The notes: a model not told the origin generated them from the letters alone. Numbered from the stretch's first letter, positions 45,876-55,061 are shown. The stretch: 64,000 nt of DNA from Desulforhopalus sp. (GCA_030247675.1 JAOTRX010000002.1:310001-374000); one strand, 5' to 3'. Translations and numbers: made by a program.

Positions 45876-46286
45876 TCAACAGAGACAGTCGCGATTGATC
45901 GGTTGTTTCTTGCCGTCCCGGTCAACAGCCACATAGGTAAAGGCGGCCTTTGTCACCCGTTGCTCGGGGATCTCCTTGACGGGTTTATCTAAGGCAGGCT
46001 TCACCCAAACCTCCAGCTCGACGGTGAGAGAGGTGGTGCCGATCCGTATCACCTGGCCATAGCAGCAGACGACATCCCCAACATGCACCGGCTTGATGAA
46101 GACCATTGAGTCGACGGCCACAGTAACCACCCTGTTACAGGCAATTTCCCGGGCGAGGATGCCGCCGGCGATATCCATTTGTGCCATGATCCAACCACCG
46201 AAGATGTCGCCATGTGGATTGGTGTCGGCCGGCATGGCCAGAGTCCTGAGAATGAGTTTGCCTTCGGGACGGGTGGTTGCTTCCAT
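45876..46286 (-). CDS. yciA: Acyl-CoA thioesterase, YciA-like
   Basis: The start is at the ATG at 46286, with GAGG upstream (136 residues); the frame runs to 46460 but the added residues are Cys/Arg-rich and unlike the family. The hotdog fold shows LRTLAMPADTNPHGDIFGGWIMAQMDIAGG, where NPHGDIFGG carries the catalytic Asn/Asp region, and VVTVAVDSMVFIKPVHVGDVVCCYG. These broad-range enzymes hydrolyse acyl-CoAs to release CoA. The end is Arg/Asp/Cys-rich. Single gene, convergent with the hydrolase gene. Confidence 0.92.
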   Translation of the reverse strand: MEATTRPEGKLILRTLAMPADTNPHGDIFGGWIMAQMDIAGGILAREIACNRVVTVAVDSMVFIKPVHVGDVVCCYGQVIRIGTTSLTVELEVWVKPALDKPVKEIPEQRVTKAAFTYVAVDRDGKKQPINRDCLC

Positions 46287-46638
46287 GGTTGGTTTCCTCA
46301 AAAAAAGAACAGGTGGAATCTGGTGTCTTCGACAATATCTCGGATGGCGCAGGATACTATCCAAGCCGGCAGTTGCAGACATTCCGCAGGTTGGCAGGAA
46401 GTGGCGGCAATCCCTTGAGCAGCAGCCTTTCTGTATACCGTCAGGCGGGGCATCGCACAATGAAAAATAGTGAGATAAACGACTGGTGGCTCATCGGCAG
46501 GCAAGCCATTTACCATGCAAAGCATGGGGATGTCGGTGAAGAACCCTTGAATAAAAAAATGATTGGGCTATAGTTTTCTTGAATGGCGTTGATTTTTCCC
46601 ATGTACACAAGCGTTAACAGCCAAAAAGGTGTGAGTTC
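46287..46638. other. Intergenic region before the PilZ gene
   Basis: About 350 bp between divergent yciA and PilZ genes. Short open frames on both strands have no ribosome site or recognisable sequence. The AT-rich part near 46545-46600 (ending about 40 bp before the PilZ start) is the likely promoter area. Confidence 0.3.
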
Positions 46639-47001
46639 ATGACAGCAGAAAAAAGGCGTTTCAGCCGGATTATCTTCAATGTAGGGGCAAGGCTTACTGT
46701 TGGAGAAAATGTGTATCCGGTAGAGCGAATACTCAATTTAAGTGTAGGCGGCTGTCAGTTGGAGATTGATGAACACCTTGAGCCGGGACAACCGTGCAAA
46801 TTCACCATCCTTCTGCAACGCATGGGGCCGGGGGTCGATGTCTATGGGGAGATCATCCGCGCCGGTCAGGGTGAGATAAGCCTAAAGTTTACCAAGATTG
46901 ATCCGGAAAACCTTTTACACCTGCAGAATATCATCCGCTATAACGCTGAAGATCCCGACCTTATCGAGGAAGAGATTAAATCCCATCCCGGCCTGATCTA
47001 G
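46639..47001 (+). CDS. PilZ domain protein
   Basis: The 120-residue single-domain PilZ protein is a probable c-di-GMP receptor. The binding residues are visible: the N-terminal KRRFSR (RxxxR-type, residues 5-10) and NLSVGGC (the D/NxSxxG motif, about 34-40). The rest folds as a short beta-barrel with a C-terminal acidic helix (AEDPDLIEEEIKSHP). It probably controls motility, adhesion or polysaccharide output. The ribosome site is AAGGTG. No effector gene is adjacent. Confidence 0.9.
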   Translation: MTAEKRRFSRIIFNVGARLTVGENVYPVERILNLSVGGCQLEIDEHLEPGQPCKFTILLQRMGPGVDVYGEIIRAGQGEISLKFTKIDPENLLHLQNIIRYNAEDPDLIEEEIKSHPGLI

Positions 47002-47178
47002 CGATCCACTCCGGAATTGCATCGGGAATGGTCATTGTCCCACAGACGGTTAGGGCTGTGATTTTTTCCGCCATTTACGCGCAGAGTCCTCTGGTAGAGA
47101 GGGGTATCCGCAATTTGTTCTGATGAATCAAAGAAGTCTCCACTGTGATAGTGACAAAACCCGCTAGGATCCTTGGCT

Positions 47179-47685
47179 ATGTTGTCGAGATATAAATCAA
47201 ATATCGATAAAACTACAGTACGTTCACCATTACCTGGTGATTATGGATGGATAGTTCAGGTTCATGGCCAATACTACGCCGAGAAATTTGGTTGGTATGA
47301 AGACTTTGAATGTATCGTGGCCAAAATTATGGTGGAATACCTTGACTCCCTGAAATCTAATAGACAAGCATGTTATATTGCGGAACAAAATGGCTTGCCT
47401 GTTGGTTGTATTATGCTCATGGAAGATTCCCAAGATCTTGGGAAAGTACGAGTGTTATTTGTTTCCGACAGCGCGAGGCGACAAGGTATTGGATGGCTCC
47501 TCATTAATGCGCTGTTGGAAAAAGCACAAGAGATTGGCTATAGGAAATTGAGTCTTTGGACAACAAACAATCAAATCGAAGCGAGAGAGCTTTACCGAAA
47601 AGCAGGATTCTCCCTGGTGTCTGAGAGCCCAAATACTACTTTCGCAAAGGGGTCGGTTGATGAAAAATGGGAAAAGGCATTGTAA
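47179..47685 (+). CDS. GNAT acetyltransferase, stand-alone half of a MarR-GNAT type protein
   Basis: The 168-residue product starts at the ATG at 47179. The opening (LPGDYGWIVQVHGQYYAEKFGWYEDFECIVAKIMVEYL) and later ARRQGIGWLLINALLEKAQEIGYRKLSLWTTNNQIEARELYRKAGF match the acetyltransferase half of MarR-GNAT two-domain proteins. The acetyl-CoA-binding motif is RRQGIG. The regulator half is absent and there is no MarR gene upstream. The DNA around it is AT-rich compared with its neighbours, which may mean recent acquisition. Substrate unknown. Confidence 0.8.
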   Translation: MLSRYKSNIDKTTVRSPLPGDYGWIVQVHGQYYAEKFGWYEDFECIVAKIMVEYLDSLKSNRQACYIAEQNGLPVGCIMLMEDSQDLGKVRVLFVSDSARRQGIGWLLINALLEKAQEIGYRKLSLWTTNNQIEARELYRKAGFSLVSESPNTTFAKGSVDEKWEKAL

Positions 47686-48165
47686 AACTCGACAACCCTA
47701 CGCGTTCATTAGAGAATTTGTATTCTGCACTACGGTTTTTCAAGGGCTTGCTGCTACCAATCATTGTATCAGGATCTGCAAATCTTGAAGAATTCCGTGA
47801 TACCTGCTGTCAAGGATACCCACAATCACCCAGGGTTGCCGAGTGCTGCTCCCATTGACAACGGATAGAGCTTGCTTAGGGTCTCTAGTACCTTAGACAT
47901 TCATTCTCGTTTTTTTGTTGAATTTGTCAGGGTACACACCTCTTTTTGTGGGGTGAAAACTCCTTGCTGGTTTTTCAGATGGGAGTTTTGTGAAAGTACC
48001 AGCCTCGTTCACCGAGGGTGGCAGCGTCCGGCAAAGCTCGGTAGATTTCGGTTCCTAGTGTAATTGGATTGATTCCGGTCTTTCTATCCTCGGCTTGCCG
48101 GTGGTGTTCCGCTTGTTGCTGATCGGAACAAAGACCTTTTCTTTCGCTAAATAAGGAGGCTTGTT
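47686..48165. other. Intergenic region, about 480 bp
   Basis: No gene is supported. A 63-codon open frame from 47667 overlaps the GNAT end and shows no family. Sequence from 47860 to 48060 is moderately AT-rich without recognisable repeats. A promoter for the zinc-ribbon gene is probably located in 48060-48150. Confidence 0.3.
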
Positions 48166-48387
48166 ATGGCTCATACCTGTAAAAACTGTGGGGCCGTGGC
48201 TGATGATCCCGGCCATTTGTGTAATCCGTCCGTTGAGACTATTGCCTGTGAATTTTGTGGTGCAAGTGATGTCGGCGTCGCCCATGTTTGTAAGGAAAAG
48301 CTTGCGGCGATGAAATTTTCTTGTCAGTCCTGTGGCAGGGTCGCTTCTGAAAGTGGCGATTTGTGCAAGCCACTCATTATTTCCTGA
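48166..48387 (+). CDS. Small multi-CxxC zinc-ribbon-like protein
   Basis: The 73-residue product starts at an ATG with a strong AAGGAGG. It carries three CxxC pairs, CKNCGAVADDPGHLC, CEFCGASDVGVAHVC and CQSCGRVASESGDLC, each followed about nine residues later by another Cys or His-x-Cys. This is the repeated layout of a small metal-binding protein that could bind up to three Zn or Fe ions. The same unit occurs three times, so it probably arose by internal duplication. A strong terminator follows at 48430. The function is unknown. Confidence 0.75.
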   Translation: MAHTCKNCGAVADDPGHLCNPSVETIACEFCGASDVGVAHVCKEKLAAMKFSCQSCGRVASESGDLCKPLIIS

Positions 48388-48429
48388 TAACGCCGGAAAA
48401 CTGCACACCGTAATACCAGCGTCAAAAAA

Positions 48430-48464
48430 GGGCCGATTCGCCTGCAGCGGATCGGCCCTTTTTT
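48430..48464 (+). terminator. Intrinsic terminator after the zinc-ribbon gene
   Basis: GGGCCGAT (48430-48437) pairs with ATCGGCCC (48451-48458), followed directly by six T residues. The loop is 13 bases. This is a canonical Rho-independent terminator, 43 bp after the stop codon. Confidence 0.9.
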
Positions 48465-48592
48465 GTTCAACCCAGGCTCCTTCGTACAGCCGCAATCCCG
48501 CCTTGTCTTTTGACAACTATTTGTGCTTGAATACAATCGGGTGCGTTATGACAGAGCAGGTCGTTTGGCTCGCAGCTGGAAGGAGATGGAAG

Positions 48593-49624
48593 ATGTTACA
48601 CTCGATAGGCCTTAAACCAACAGCGTTGATCATTGCCGGCAGGACGGTATATCAGCAAATGCTCGCCGATATGTTTGCCGGCCAGGGGTTTCACGTGCTC
48701 TTTGCTGAGAGCGGGCAATCCGGTATCGAGATCTGGGCGGAAAAAATGAAGGCGATCCGTCTTGTTGTCGTTGATCTGGAAATGGCGGAGGTTGATGGGT
48801 CAGAGGTCATCAAGACAATCCGGATCGAAGAAAATTTGGCAACGTATATAGTGGCGTTAACTAGTCAGGCAACGAGTTCTCATTCGCAGGATATTATCCA
48901 TGGCGAGGTGGATGCATGGATACATAAACCGATTGAAATTGATCAGTTGGAAGCCTTATTGCACACCGCCAAGTTGCGCTTGCGATTGCATGATGTTACT
49001 GATCTGCTGGCGGGCTTGACGGAGCTGGCAGCCGAACGGGGTGGAGAGACAGCCGGGCATTTGCAGCGAACGAAAAGGTACTGCTACATACTCGCTGACG
49101 ACCTTCGTCGACGCTGCCCGGACCTTGGTTTAACCATGGAGCGGGTAGGGGATATTGCCGAGATCAGCGTGCTCCACGATATCGGTAAAATCGGCTTGCC
49201 GGATGGATTGTTGACCAAGCGCGGCAGATACACGCCGAAGGAATACGAAATCATCAAGGATCACACGACAATCGGTGGTACTTTGCTCAGAAAAATGTAT
49301 CAGCAAAGTGGCTCCATCTATATACTCCTGGGCTATGAAATAGCCATGACTCACCATGAAAAATGGGACGGAAGCGGCTACCCTCTGGGGCTGCAGGGAG
49401 AGAATATCCCCTTGTCGGGGAGGATTATGGCCTTTGCCGACGCCTACGATGCCTTGCTTTCCCGGAGGCCGTATAAAGACCCATTGTCTTTATATCATGC
49501 AGAACACGCAATCAAAGAGGGAACGGGCCGACATTTCGATCCCCAGATTGTCGAAAGCTATCAACGCAATCGTCAGAAATTCGTCGATATTCACCGTGAT
49601 TTTCAGGAAATAGACCAGTTCTGA
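48593..49624 (+). CDS. RpfG-like response regulator with HD-GYP domain
   Basis: The start is at the ATG at 48593 with AAGGAG seven bases upstream (343 residues); the frame opens earlier, at 48332, but that part overlaps the terminator. Residues 8-125 form a receiver domain: phospho-acceptor Asp61 (VVVDLEM), Thr in VALTSQ, and Lys in IHKPIE. The usual N-terminal acidic pair is replaced by IIAGRTV, so Mg2+ binding may be weak. Residues 140-330 form an HD-GYP phosphodiesterase with HDIGK (His195, Asp196) and HHEKWDGSGYP (254-264). It should degrade c-di-GMP. No sensor kinase is adjacent. Confidence 0.9.
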   Translation: MLHSIGLKPTALIIAGRTVYQQMLADMFAGQGFHVLFAESGQSGIEIWAEKMKAIRLVVVDLEMAEVDGSEVIKTIRIEENLATYIVALTSQATSSHSQDIIHGEVDAWIHKPIEIDQLEALLHTAKLRLRLHDVTDLLAGLTELAAERGGETAGHLQRTKRYCYILADDLRRRCPDLGLTMERVGDIAEISVLHDIGKIGLPDGLLTKRGRYTPKEYEIIKDHTTIGGTLLRKMYQQSGSIYILLGYEIAMTHHEKWDGSGYPLGLQGENIPLSGRIMAFADAYDALLSRRPYKDPLSLYHAEHAIKEGTGRHFDPQIVESYQRNRQKFVDIHRDFQEIDQF

Positions 49625-49681
49625 TTGTCCGGGCTGTTGGCTTGCTTACCACAGGCAACCCCACGCTTAGCACTTTGGCGG

Positions 49682-50155
49682 TCAGCGGTGGTAGGTGACA
49701 ACCGTGAATGGCGTGCTGGCCTCTGGGTAATCGATCCTCCCCGTTTCACGGAAATCCTTTTCGGAAAATTCGGGGAAAGACACATCCCCCTCCACTTCCA
49801 CGTCGATCATGGTCAGAATAATGGTTGTCACGATACCCATTGCCGCAGCGAAGACCTGCCTGCCACCGATAATAAAGACCTTCTCGGATTGGCCGCACAG
49901 CGCCAAAGCTGTCTCAAGGGATGGTGCGCATTCGGCGCCCTTTGGGACAAATGCCTTATTGCGGCTGAGAACGATATGGCGCCTACCGGGGAGAGGCGCT
50001 GGGAATGAGTCAAATGTCTTTCGACCCATAATCATCGGATAACCCATGGTAGTTGTTTTAAATAGACGCAACTCCTCGGGGATATGCCACGGCAGCTTGT
50101 TGTCGCGACCGATAATGCGGTTTCGGGCCATTGCCGCGATGAGTATTATTTCCAT
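49682..50155 (-). CDS. folA: Dihydrofolate reductase
   Basis: The 157-residue enzyme starts at the ATG at 50155 (a GTG at 50170 is possible). It reduces dihydrofolate with NADPH and regenerates the THF used by GcvT. Family motifs are IGRDNKLPWHIPEEL (acid Glu28 in place of E. coli Asp27), MGRKTFDSFPAPLPGRRHIVLSR, and FIIGGRQVF (NADPH-binding). No thyA is nearby. The length matches E. coli FolA (159). It is convergent with the HD-GYP gene. Confidence 0.94.
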   Translation of the reverse strand: MEIILIAAMARNRIIGRDNKLPWHIPEELRLFKTTTMGYPMIMGRKTFDSFPAPLPGRRHIVLSRNKAFVPKGAECAPSLETALALCGQSEKVFIIGGRQVFAAAMGIVTTIILTMIDVEVEGDVSFPEFSEKDFRETGRIDYPEASTPFTVVTYHR

Positions 50156-50410
50156 AGGATGACCATTCACCAGGTGTGGTGGAGAAATATATTGTATTTA
50201 CATCAGGTTCTATTTAATAATACGACAATTATACGCATTTTCGGTTTATTAGCAAATTGTTGTGGCAAAGCCTGCCTTGCAATGACGAAATACCGGGTTG
50301 TTGTGGTGTTGCACCGTAATGGAGTATGCAGTGCACACCTTCAGGGGTGTTCGCTGGGGCGCCACGAATGATTGACGGGAAGATCTGACTAAGGGAGTTG
50401 GAGGAGCTTT

Positions 50411-52300
50411 ATGAAAATACAATGTCCCCACTGCGGGGTGAAAGGTTCTGCGGATGACTCGTATCTCGGCCAAAAAGTAAAATGCCCAAAATGTCAGGGG
50501 GTATTTGCTGTTCTTTCCGATGTGGTCGAGGAAGCGAAAATTGATCTTCCACCGGTGGTAGCCCCTCCCGATGAACCAAGCGAAGATGATGTGTCCTCAA
50601 CTTCCGATCTCCCTTCGACTGCCGAAGAGGTGGTTGGTGAGCAAAATGATGCGGTTGATGATCTGCAGTCGGATGGAAGCAGTGAAATACCTGCCGATTA
50701 TCTTGAGGATATCTTGGCGCAAGACGTTTCAGGTGACGACGATGTTGCCAAGGAACTGATGGACCTTACCAACGAAGTTCTCGCCGAGGAACCGATGGAA
50801 GCTGCTCCCGCGATTGAAGCAAATCAGGAGCTGATGGGTGCCACACCTGACGACGATGTTGCCGAGGAGTTGCTTGATGCCGCACCTGCAGATGATACTG
50901 TCGAAGAACCAATGGAAGTTGCGGCTGCGGATGATTCTGTCGAGGGATCGCTAGAAGCATTGCTTGAGGATGATCTTGCCGAAGAACCAAGAGAAACAGC
51001 ATCTGCAGATGATCTTCGCCAAGTTTCAGCGGATGCCGAGCGAGAAGACGGTCTCGTCGAGGCGCTGGAGGACGTCGTGCCTGAGGACGGCCTGGTCGAT
51101 ACCCCGGCCGAGGCCGAGGTTCCGCAGGATCAGGTCCTTGATTGGTCGGACATCGCCTCGGAGATCGATCAACAATTGGCCGATGATGCAAAGTTGGAGA
51201 AAGAAGCGGAAGGGGATCCGGCAGCCCTCAACGACTTCTTTGTCGACAGCCAGCCGCTCGTTGATACTCCGGGTGTTCCCGAAACGAAACAGGAGCTTGA
51301 AGAGCCGGCTGAAACCATGGCCCCGGCCATTGATATCCCCGTATCTGCGGTGGTTGCCGGGGGCGCGCTGGCCGCCGGCCTTTCCGGCAAGGGGGACGGT
51401 GAGAAAGAGGTTGCCCCGGATAAAATCGACCGGCAATCTCAGGATATCGCCAAGGAGAAGTGTTCACAGTGCGGGAAAGAGGACAGCGTTGGTGTGCCGT
51501 TTATCGCCGAAGGCGGACGGTTGTATTGCCCTGATTGCATTCCAGCCGAGAAACCGGCAGAAGAGGGAAGTGGGGATGCCGTGACGGCAGCGATGATGGA
51601 TGAGGGTCAAGGCCAGGATGTTAAAGAAGATGCTCCCAACCAACCAAGATACAGTTTCACCATTAATGGTCTTTTGCGGGAATCGTGGGCCAAAACTGCC
51701 GGTGCCAAGGCGGCCATATGGGCGGGAACAGGATTGATGTATCTGGTATTGCTGCTTCTGGCCGCAGCCGGGGCCCTCCTTTTGCCGGAGCAGCAGGCGG
51801 GGGGGCCGACTGTACAATGGGTGGCGAGCAGCTTCCTTTTTCAGTTTGTTACCAACATGGCGTCGATGATTTTCTCGGCGGGACTTATCGCCATTGGTAT
51901 TAATAAGGTCGCGGGCAGGGATATTTCCTGGAAGATGGTGTTCGAGGGATTTTCTGTGGCCGGCAAGCTTGCCGGTGCCTTCATTCTACAGATGCTGTTG
52001 ATTTGTATAGGTTTTCTACTCCTCGTGCTGCCGGGCATCTATCTGACGGTTGGCTATGCGATGACCATCCCACTCATCATTGACCGGAAGATGTCGCCGT
52101 GGCAGGCTATGGAGACGTCACGCAAGGCCATTCACAACGAGTGGTGGAAGGTTTTTGGACTTTCCTTGGTCATGGGTCTGATCTTGCTGGTATCCATGAT
52201 ACCCTTGGGGATTGGCCTTATCTGGACCTGGCCGATGTTCGTCGTCCTCGGCGGGGTGTTGTATCGCTCGCTATTCGGGATCGAAAGACAAATGGATTGA
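50411..52300 (+). CDS. Large membrane protein with zinc ribbon and acidic 13-residue repeats
   Basis: The 629-residue product starts at an ATG with GGAGGAG. Residues 1-33 form an MJ0042-type zinc ribbon (CPHCGVKG … CPKCQGVF). Residues 45-250 are very acidic; from 148 to 238 there are seven exact 13-residue units beginning DD or DG (DDTVEEPMEVAAA type). A second CxxC-type ribbon (CSQCGKE … YCPDC) lies at about 350-385. The C-terminal part (about 418-629) is a membrane domain with about five helices (LPGIYLTVGYAMTIPLIIDRKMSPWQAM and KVFGLSLVMGLILL) of a widespread type often paired with zinc ribbons. The acidic region may bind cations or proteins. Function unknown. Confidence 0.8.
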   Translation: MKIQCPHCGVKGSADDSYLGQKVKCPKCQGVFAVLSDVVEEAKIDLPPVVAPPDEPSEDDVSSTSDLPSTAEEVVGEQNDAVDDLQSDGSSEIPADYLEDILAQDVSGDDDVAKELMDLTNEVLAEEPMEAAPAIEANQELMGATPDDDVAEELLDAAPADDTVEEPMEVAAADDSVEGSLEALLEDDLAEEPRETASADDLRQVSADAEREDGLVEALEDVVPEDGLVDTPAEAEVPQDQVLDWSDIASEIDQQLADDAKLEKEAEGDPAALNDFFVDSQPLVDTPGVPETKQELEEPAETMAPAIDIPVSAVVAGGALAAGLSGKGDGEKEVAPDKIDRQSQDIAKEKCSQCGKEDSVGVPFIAEGGRLYCPDCIPAEKPAEEGSGDAVTAAMMDEGQGQDVKEDAPNQPRYSFTINGLLRESWAKTAGAKAAIWAGTGLMYLVLLLLAAAGALLLPEQQAGGPTVQWVASSFLFQFVTNMASMIFSAGLIAIGINKVAGRDISWKMVFEGFSVAGKLAGAFILQMLLICIGFLLLVLPGIYLTVGYAMTIPLIIDRKMSPWQAMETSRKAIHNEWWKVFGLSLVMGLILLVSMIPLGIGLIWTWPMFVVLGGVLYRSLFGIERQMD

Positions 52301-52433
52301 GCCCTCACAGGGCGAGTATAGCTGATGAAGGTGAGGGATGGGGATGGTCTTTTCCCCTCATCTTCATGATCCGATGATTTTTATAAACAAGCCCCGGGGC
52401 ACTGGCGATACCGGGTTGTCAAAGGTGGAAGAA

Positions 52434-52745
52434 ATGATGGTCGATCCCGCCCTGTATTGGCTGATAATTGGTGTAATGCTTCTTGTCCTCGGGCTGGTTC
52501 TGCCTGGTTTTATAATGTTTTTCTTCGCTGTCGGTGCGATGGCGACCGCCCTTCTCGCCTGGCTGTTGCCGGCCACGGCTATTGTCTTGCAGCTGGGGTT
52601 CTTTATCGCTGCCTCGCTTATCACCCTGTTTTGTAGCAGAACATATTTTCAAAAACGGTTTTTTCCCTCCACCCCAGCCGAGGATGGCGAGGAAGCCGAC
52701 GAAAGAGGGGATGCCGGCTCACCGGAGATCCGGCCGCGGAATTGA
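52434..52745 (+). CDS. Short NfeD-like membrane protein
   Basis: The start is placed at the ATG at 52434 (103 residues), with an ATG at 52437 equally possible; GGTGG lies just upstream. Three hydrophobic helices (LYWLIIGVMLLVLGLVLPGFIM, FFFAVGAMATALLAWLLP and TAIVLQLGFFIAASLITL) match the membrane part of NfeD proteins. The C-terminal OB-fold domain is missing; instead there is a charged tail rich in Glu and Asp. Full NfeD partners stomatin-like proteins in membrane quality control; no such gene is adjacent. The stop overlaps the start of the EamA gene by two bases. Confidence 0.7.
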   Translation: MMVDPALYWLIIGVMLLVLGLVLPGFIMFFFAVGAMATALLAWLLPATAIVLQLGFFIAASLITLFCSRTYFQKRFFPSTPAEDGEEADERGDAGSPEIRPRN

Positions 52746-53683
52746 GGCTTGCGGCAGGGAAGGACCTTCGTGAGTCAGCCGCAGGCGGCAAAACCTCTTC
52801 GATAATCACCGTCCACCTGTTGATGCTTGTTGCGGCAGGTCTTGTTTCTACCTCATTCACGGTTGGGGCGGCGATCACCAGGGAGCTTGATCCGGCAGTC
52901 TTGACCCTTGTCCGTTTTGTCCTGGCGGCTGGTCTCTTCGGCCCATGGGTTTATTATCGTTACGGTTTTTGTTTTTCACCGTCCCTCTTTCTGCGTTGCG
53001 CGCTGATCAGTGGCTGTCTGGTAGTTTTTTTCTGCTGCATGTTTTTATCCCTTCGCTACACCACCGCCTTACATACCAGTGTGATTTTTGCCTTAGTTCC
53101 ATCGATTTCCGGGGGCTATGCCCTGATACTCAACCGTGAGCGGCTGGGACGGGGACAATTGCTGGCCCTTCTGTGCGGCATGATCGGGGTGGTCTGGGTG
53201 ATCTTCCGGGGCGATCCGGCCCAGTTTCTGGCGATGCAGTGGAATCGGGGGGATGTGATCTTTCTTGGCGGCTGTTTTGCCATGGGACTGTATACGCCCT
53301 TGATTAAACTTCTCCACCGAGGGGAATCAATGGCCGTCATGACCTTCTGGGTATTGGTGACCGGCAGCATCTGGCTGCTGGCCTTTGTCGGCGGCAAGCT
53401 ACCGGCCATATCCTGGGCAACCGTTCCCCCTTTTGCCTGGCTTGGTGTCGGGTATCTGGCGGTGTTCACAACGATCATCACCTTCTTTCTCACCCAATAC
53501 GCCGTTCCCTACCTCGGGCCTACCAGGGTGATGGCCTATTCCTATCTATATCCGGGGCTGGTTCTCCTCATCGATCTGGGATTTGGGCATGGACTGCCGC
53601 CCTTGCGGGTATTGCCCGGAATCCTGGTCGTGCTCGTCGCAATGTTAATCCTGCAGCGAAATGGTGAGACAGCTAAGCGATGA
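52742..53683 (+). CDS. EamA/DMT-superfamily exporter
   Basis: The 313-residue protein has ten predicted helices in two EamA repeats. Typical segments are VLTLVRFVLAAGLFGPW, ISGGYALILNRERLGRGQLLALLCGMIGVVWV (end of repeat 1) and VPYLGPTRVMAYSYLYPGLVLLIDLGFG (repeat 2). The start appears to be a TTG at 52742, overlapping the NfeD stop; a later start within the first helix is possible. DMT members export amino acids, nucleotides or other metabolites, and the substrate is unknown. Convergent with the DnaJ-like gene. Confidence 0.85.
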   Translation: MRLAAGKDLRESAAGGKTSSIITVHLLMLVAAGLVSTSFTVGAAITRELDPAVLTLVRFVLAAGLFGPWVYYRYGFCFSPSLFLRCALISGCLVVFFCCMFLSLRYTTALHTSVIFALVPSISGGYALILNRERLGRGQLLALLCGMIGVVWVIFRGDPAQFLAMQWNRGDVIFLGGCFAMGLYTPLIKLLHRGESMAVMTFWVLVTGSIWLLAFVGGKLPAISWATVPPFAWLGVGYLAVFTTIITFFLTQYAVPYLGPTRVMAYSYLYPGLVLLIDLGFGHGLPPLRVLPGILVVLVAMLILQRNGETAKR

Positions 53684-53691
53684 AGGGAAAA

Positions 53692-54516
53692 TCACCCTTC
53701 CTTTCTCACCAATTGCAGATACAAATCACCTCGACCGAGGGTACCGATGCGGCCCTTACCGCGCAGGCGGAGTTTCTGGCCGCTTCTGCTGCCTGCTGGG
53801 ATTTTCACCTGGAGAGTCTGCTCGCCTGCCTCGCCGTAGACGAGAATCTGAATGGTCTTGCCGTATTGCAGCTCCGCAGCGGTGAGTGGTGTGGTGTAGG
53901 TGGTGTCGAGTTCGAGGAGATGAGGGGATGTTGCTTTGGCATTTTGGGTAATGCCTTGGGTAATTGTCTTGAGCCCGGTGTTGACTAAGGAGCCCAAGGC
54001 TCTGCCGGCTGATTTCAGCAGGGAAGATTTGCCCGAGAGACCTTTCTTGGCAGCGCCGGCAAGGAGCGGCCCGGCCAGTGAGCCGATGAAGAAGATGCCG
54101 CCAATGAAAACGCCGCCCTTGCCGCCGAAAAAACTTCGCTTGATGAATGTCGAGCCGTAACGCCAGCCGGAGCGCTGAAATTCCCTCAGTAATCCGGAAA
54201 ATAGCTGCTGGAAGTGTGGATCCTTGAAGAGATCCCGAAGAATGTCCTCTTGGCTATAGGTGAAGTCGCCGGCCGGCTGGCTGTTTGGATGGGTAACGCC
54301 GCTTGCCCGGCAGCTGTCGTATTGCCGGCGTTTAACCGGGTCGGTAAGTACGCCGTAGGCCTCGGCGACCTCCTTAAACTTTTGCTCGGCGGTTGGGTCG
54401 TTGGGGTTGCGGTCGGGGTGGTGGAGCATGGCCAGTTTCCGGTAGTTCTTGCGAATTTCCTCGGCCGTGCTGGTTTTTGTGACCCCTAGTATCTGATAAT
54501 AATCTTTCATTGCCAT
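53692..54516 (-). CDS. DnaJ-domain protein with a glycine-rich hydrophobic centre
   Basis: The start is at the ATG at 54516 (274 residues); the frame runs to 54693 but the added part is Pro-rich and lacks a ribosome site. Residues 4-70 form a J-domain with the HPD tripeptide ([11 protein letters not shown]), which stimulates DnaK-type ATPases. The centre holds a Gly/hydrophobic stretch ([26 protein letters not shown]) that could be a membrane segment. The end ([39 protein letters not shown]) resembles the DnaJ C-terminal substrate domain. The zinc-finger region is absent. It is not the main DnaJ. Role: specialised, perhaps membrane-linked co-chaperone. Confidence 0.82.
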   Translation of the reverse strand: MAMKDYYQILGVTKTSTAEEIRKNYRKLAMLHHPDRNPNDPTAEQKFKEVAEAYGVLTDPVKRRQYDSCRASGVTHPNSQPAGDFTYSQEDILRDLFKDPHFQQLFSGLLREFQRSGWRYGSTFIKRSFFGGKGGVFIGGIFFIGSLAGPLLAGAAKKGLSGKSSLLKSAGRALGSLVNTGLKTITQGITQNAKATSPHLLELDTTYTTPLTAAELQYGKTIQILVYGEAGEQTLQVKIPAGSRSGQKLRLRGKGRIGTLGRGDLYLQLVRKEG

Positions 54517-55061
54517 AGTGGTTTTCGAAGGTGGGCGAGCGGGTCGCCCCCATGCAGCCGGCAGGGGGATTTGGCGTCGGACCGCCTGGCATTGAGGTTT
54601 ATCCGCTGGGTGATTATTGTAAAACTGTTCCGGCAAAATGACAATTAAATCTCTCCGGCCGCAGGTCTTGTCGTGGGTTTTCGAGGCCACCACCGTCGGG
54701 GTTGCCGGGTATTTTTTACAGATCTATTTTTTTTGGCTGAACTTATCCCTCAAGGGAGCCCTTGCTGGAAAACACGTGGTGTATGTCGAAGGATTTATAA
54801 GAAAAATCCTTAATCTCTCGATCCTTGGGGTTACCGCCCACGCTATGCAAGAGGATCAGCAACGGAGCCTGGCGGTGAGGCTGAATGATTACCTGTCAAG
54901 ACCCTGTAAAATTGAGGGAATCGCCACGACATTGTAAGAGGTGCTGCAATGATTGACGGCTGATCGGCTGGCTCTCCTTGCCATTTGGTCTTCCGGTTTT
55001 CCTTAATCGCGGTGTTAAACCGTTTCGGTAGGCTGTGCTATTTCTCCACCTGGAAAAGAAC
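54517..55061. other. Intergenic region between divergent genes
   Basis: About 545 bp. A 99-codon plus-strand frame at 54638-54937 has hydrophobic stretches but no ribosome site and no recognised family; I do not call it a gene. The rest of the interval shows no clear promoter, RNA or repeat. Confidence 0.3.

Noticed and set aside
54638..54937. 99-codon open frame with hydrophobic segments
   Set aside because: No ribosome site, no recognised family, and part of it overlaps the long-form frame of the DnaJ-like gene on the other strand.
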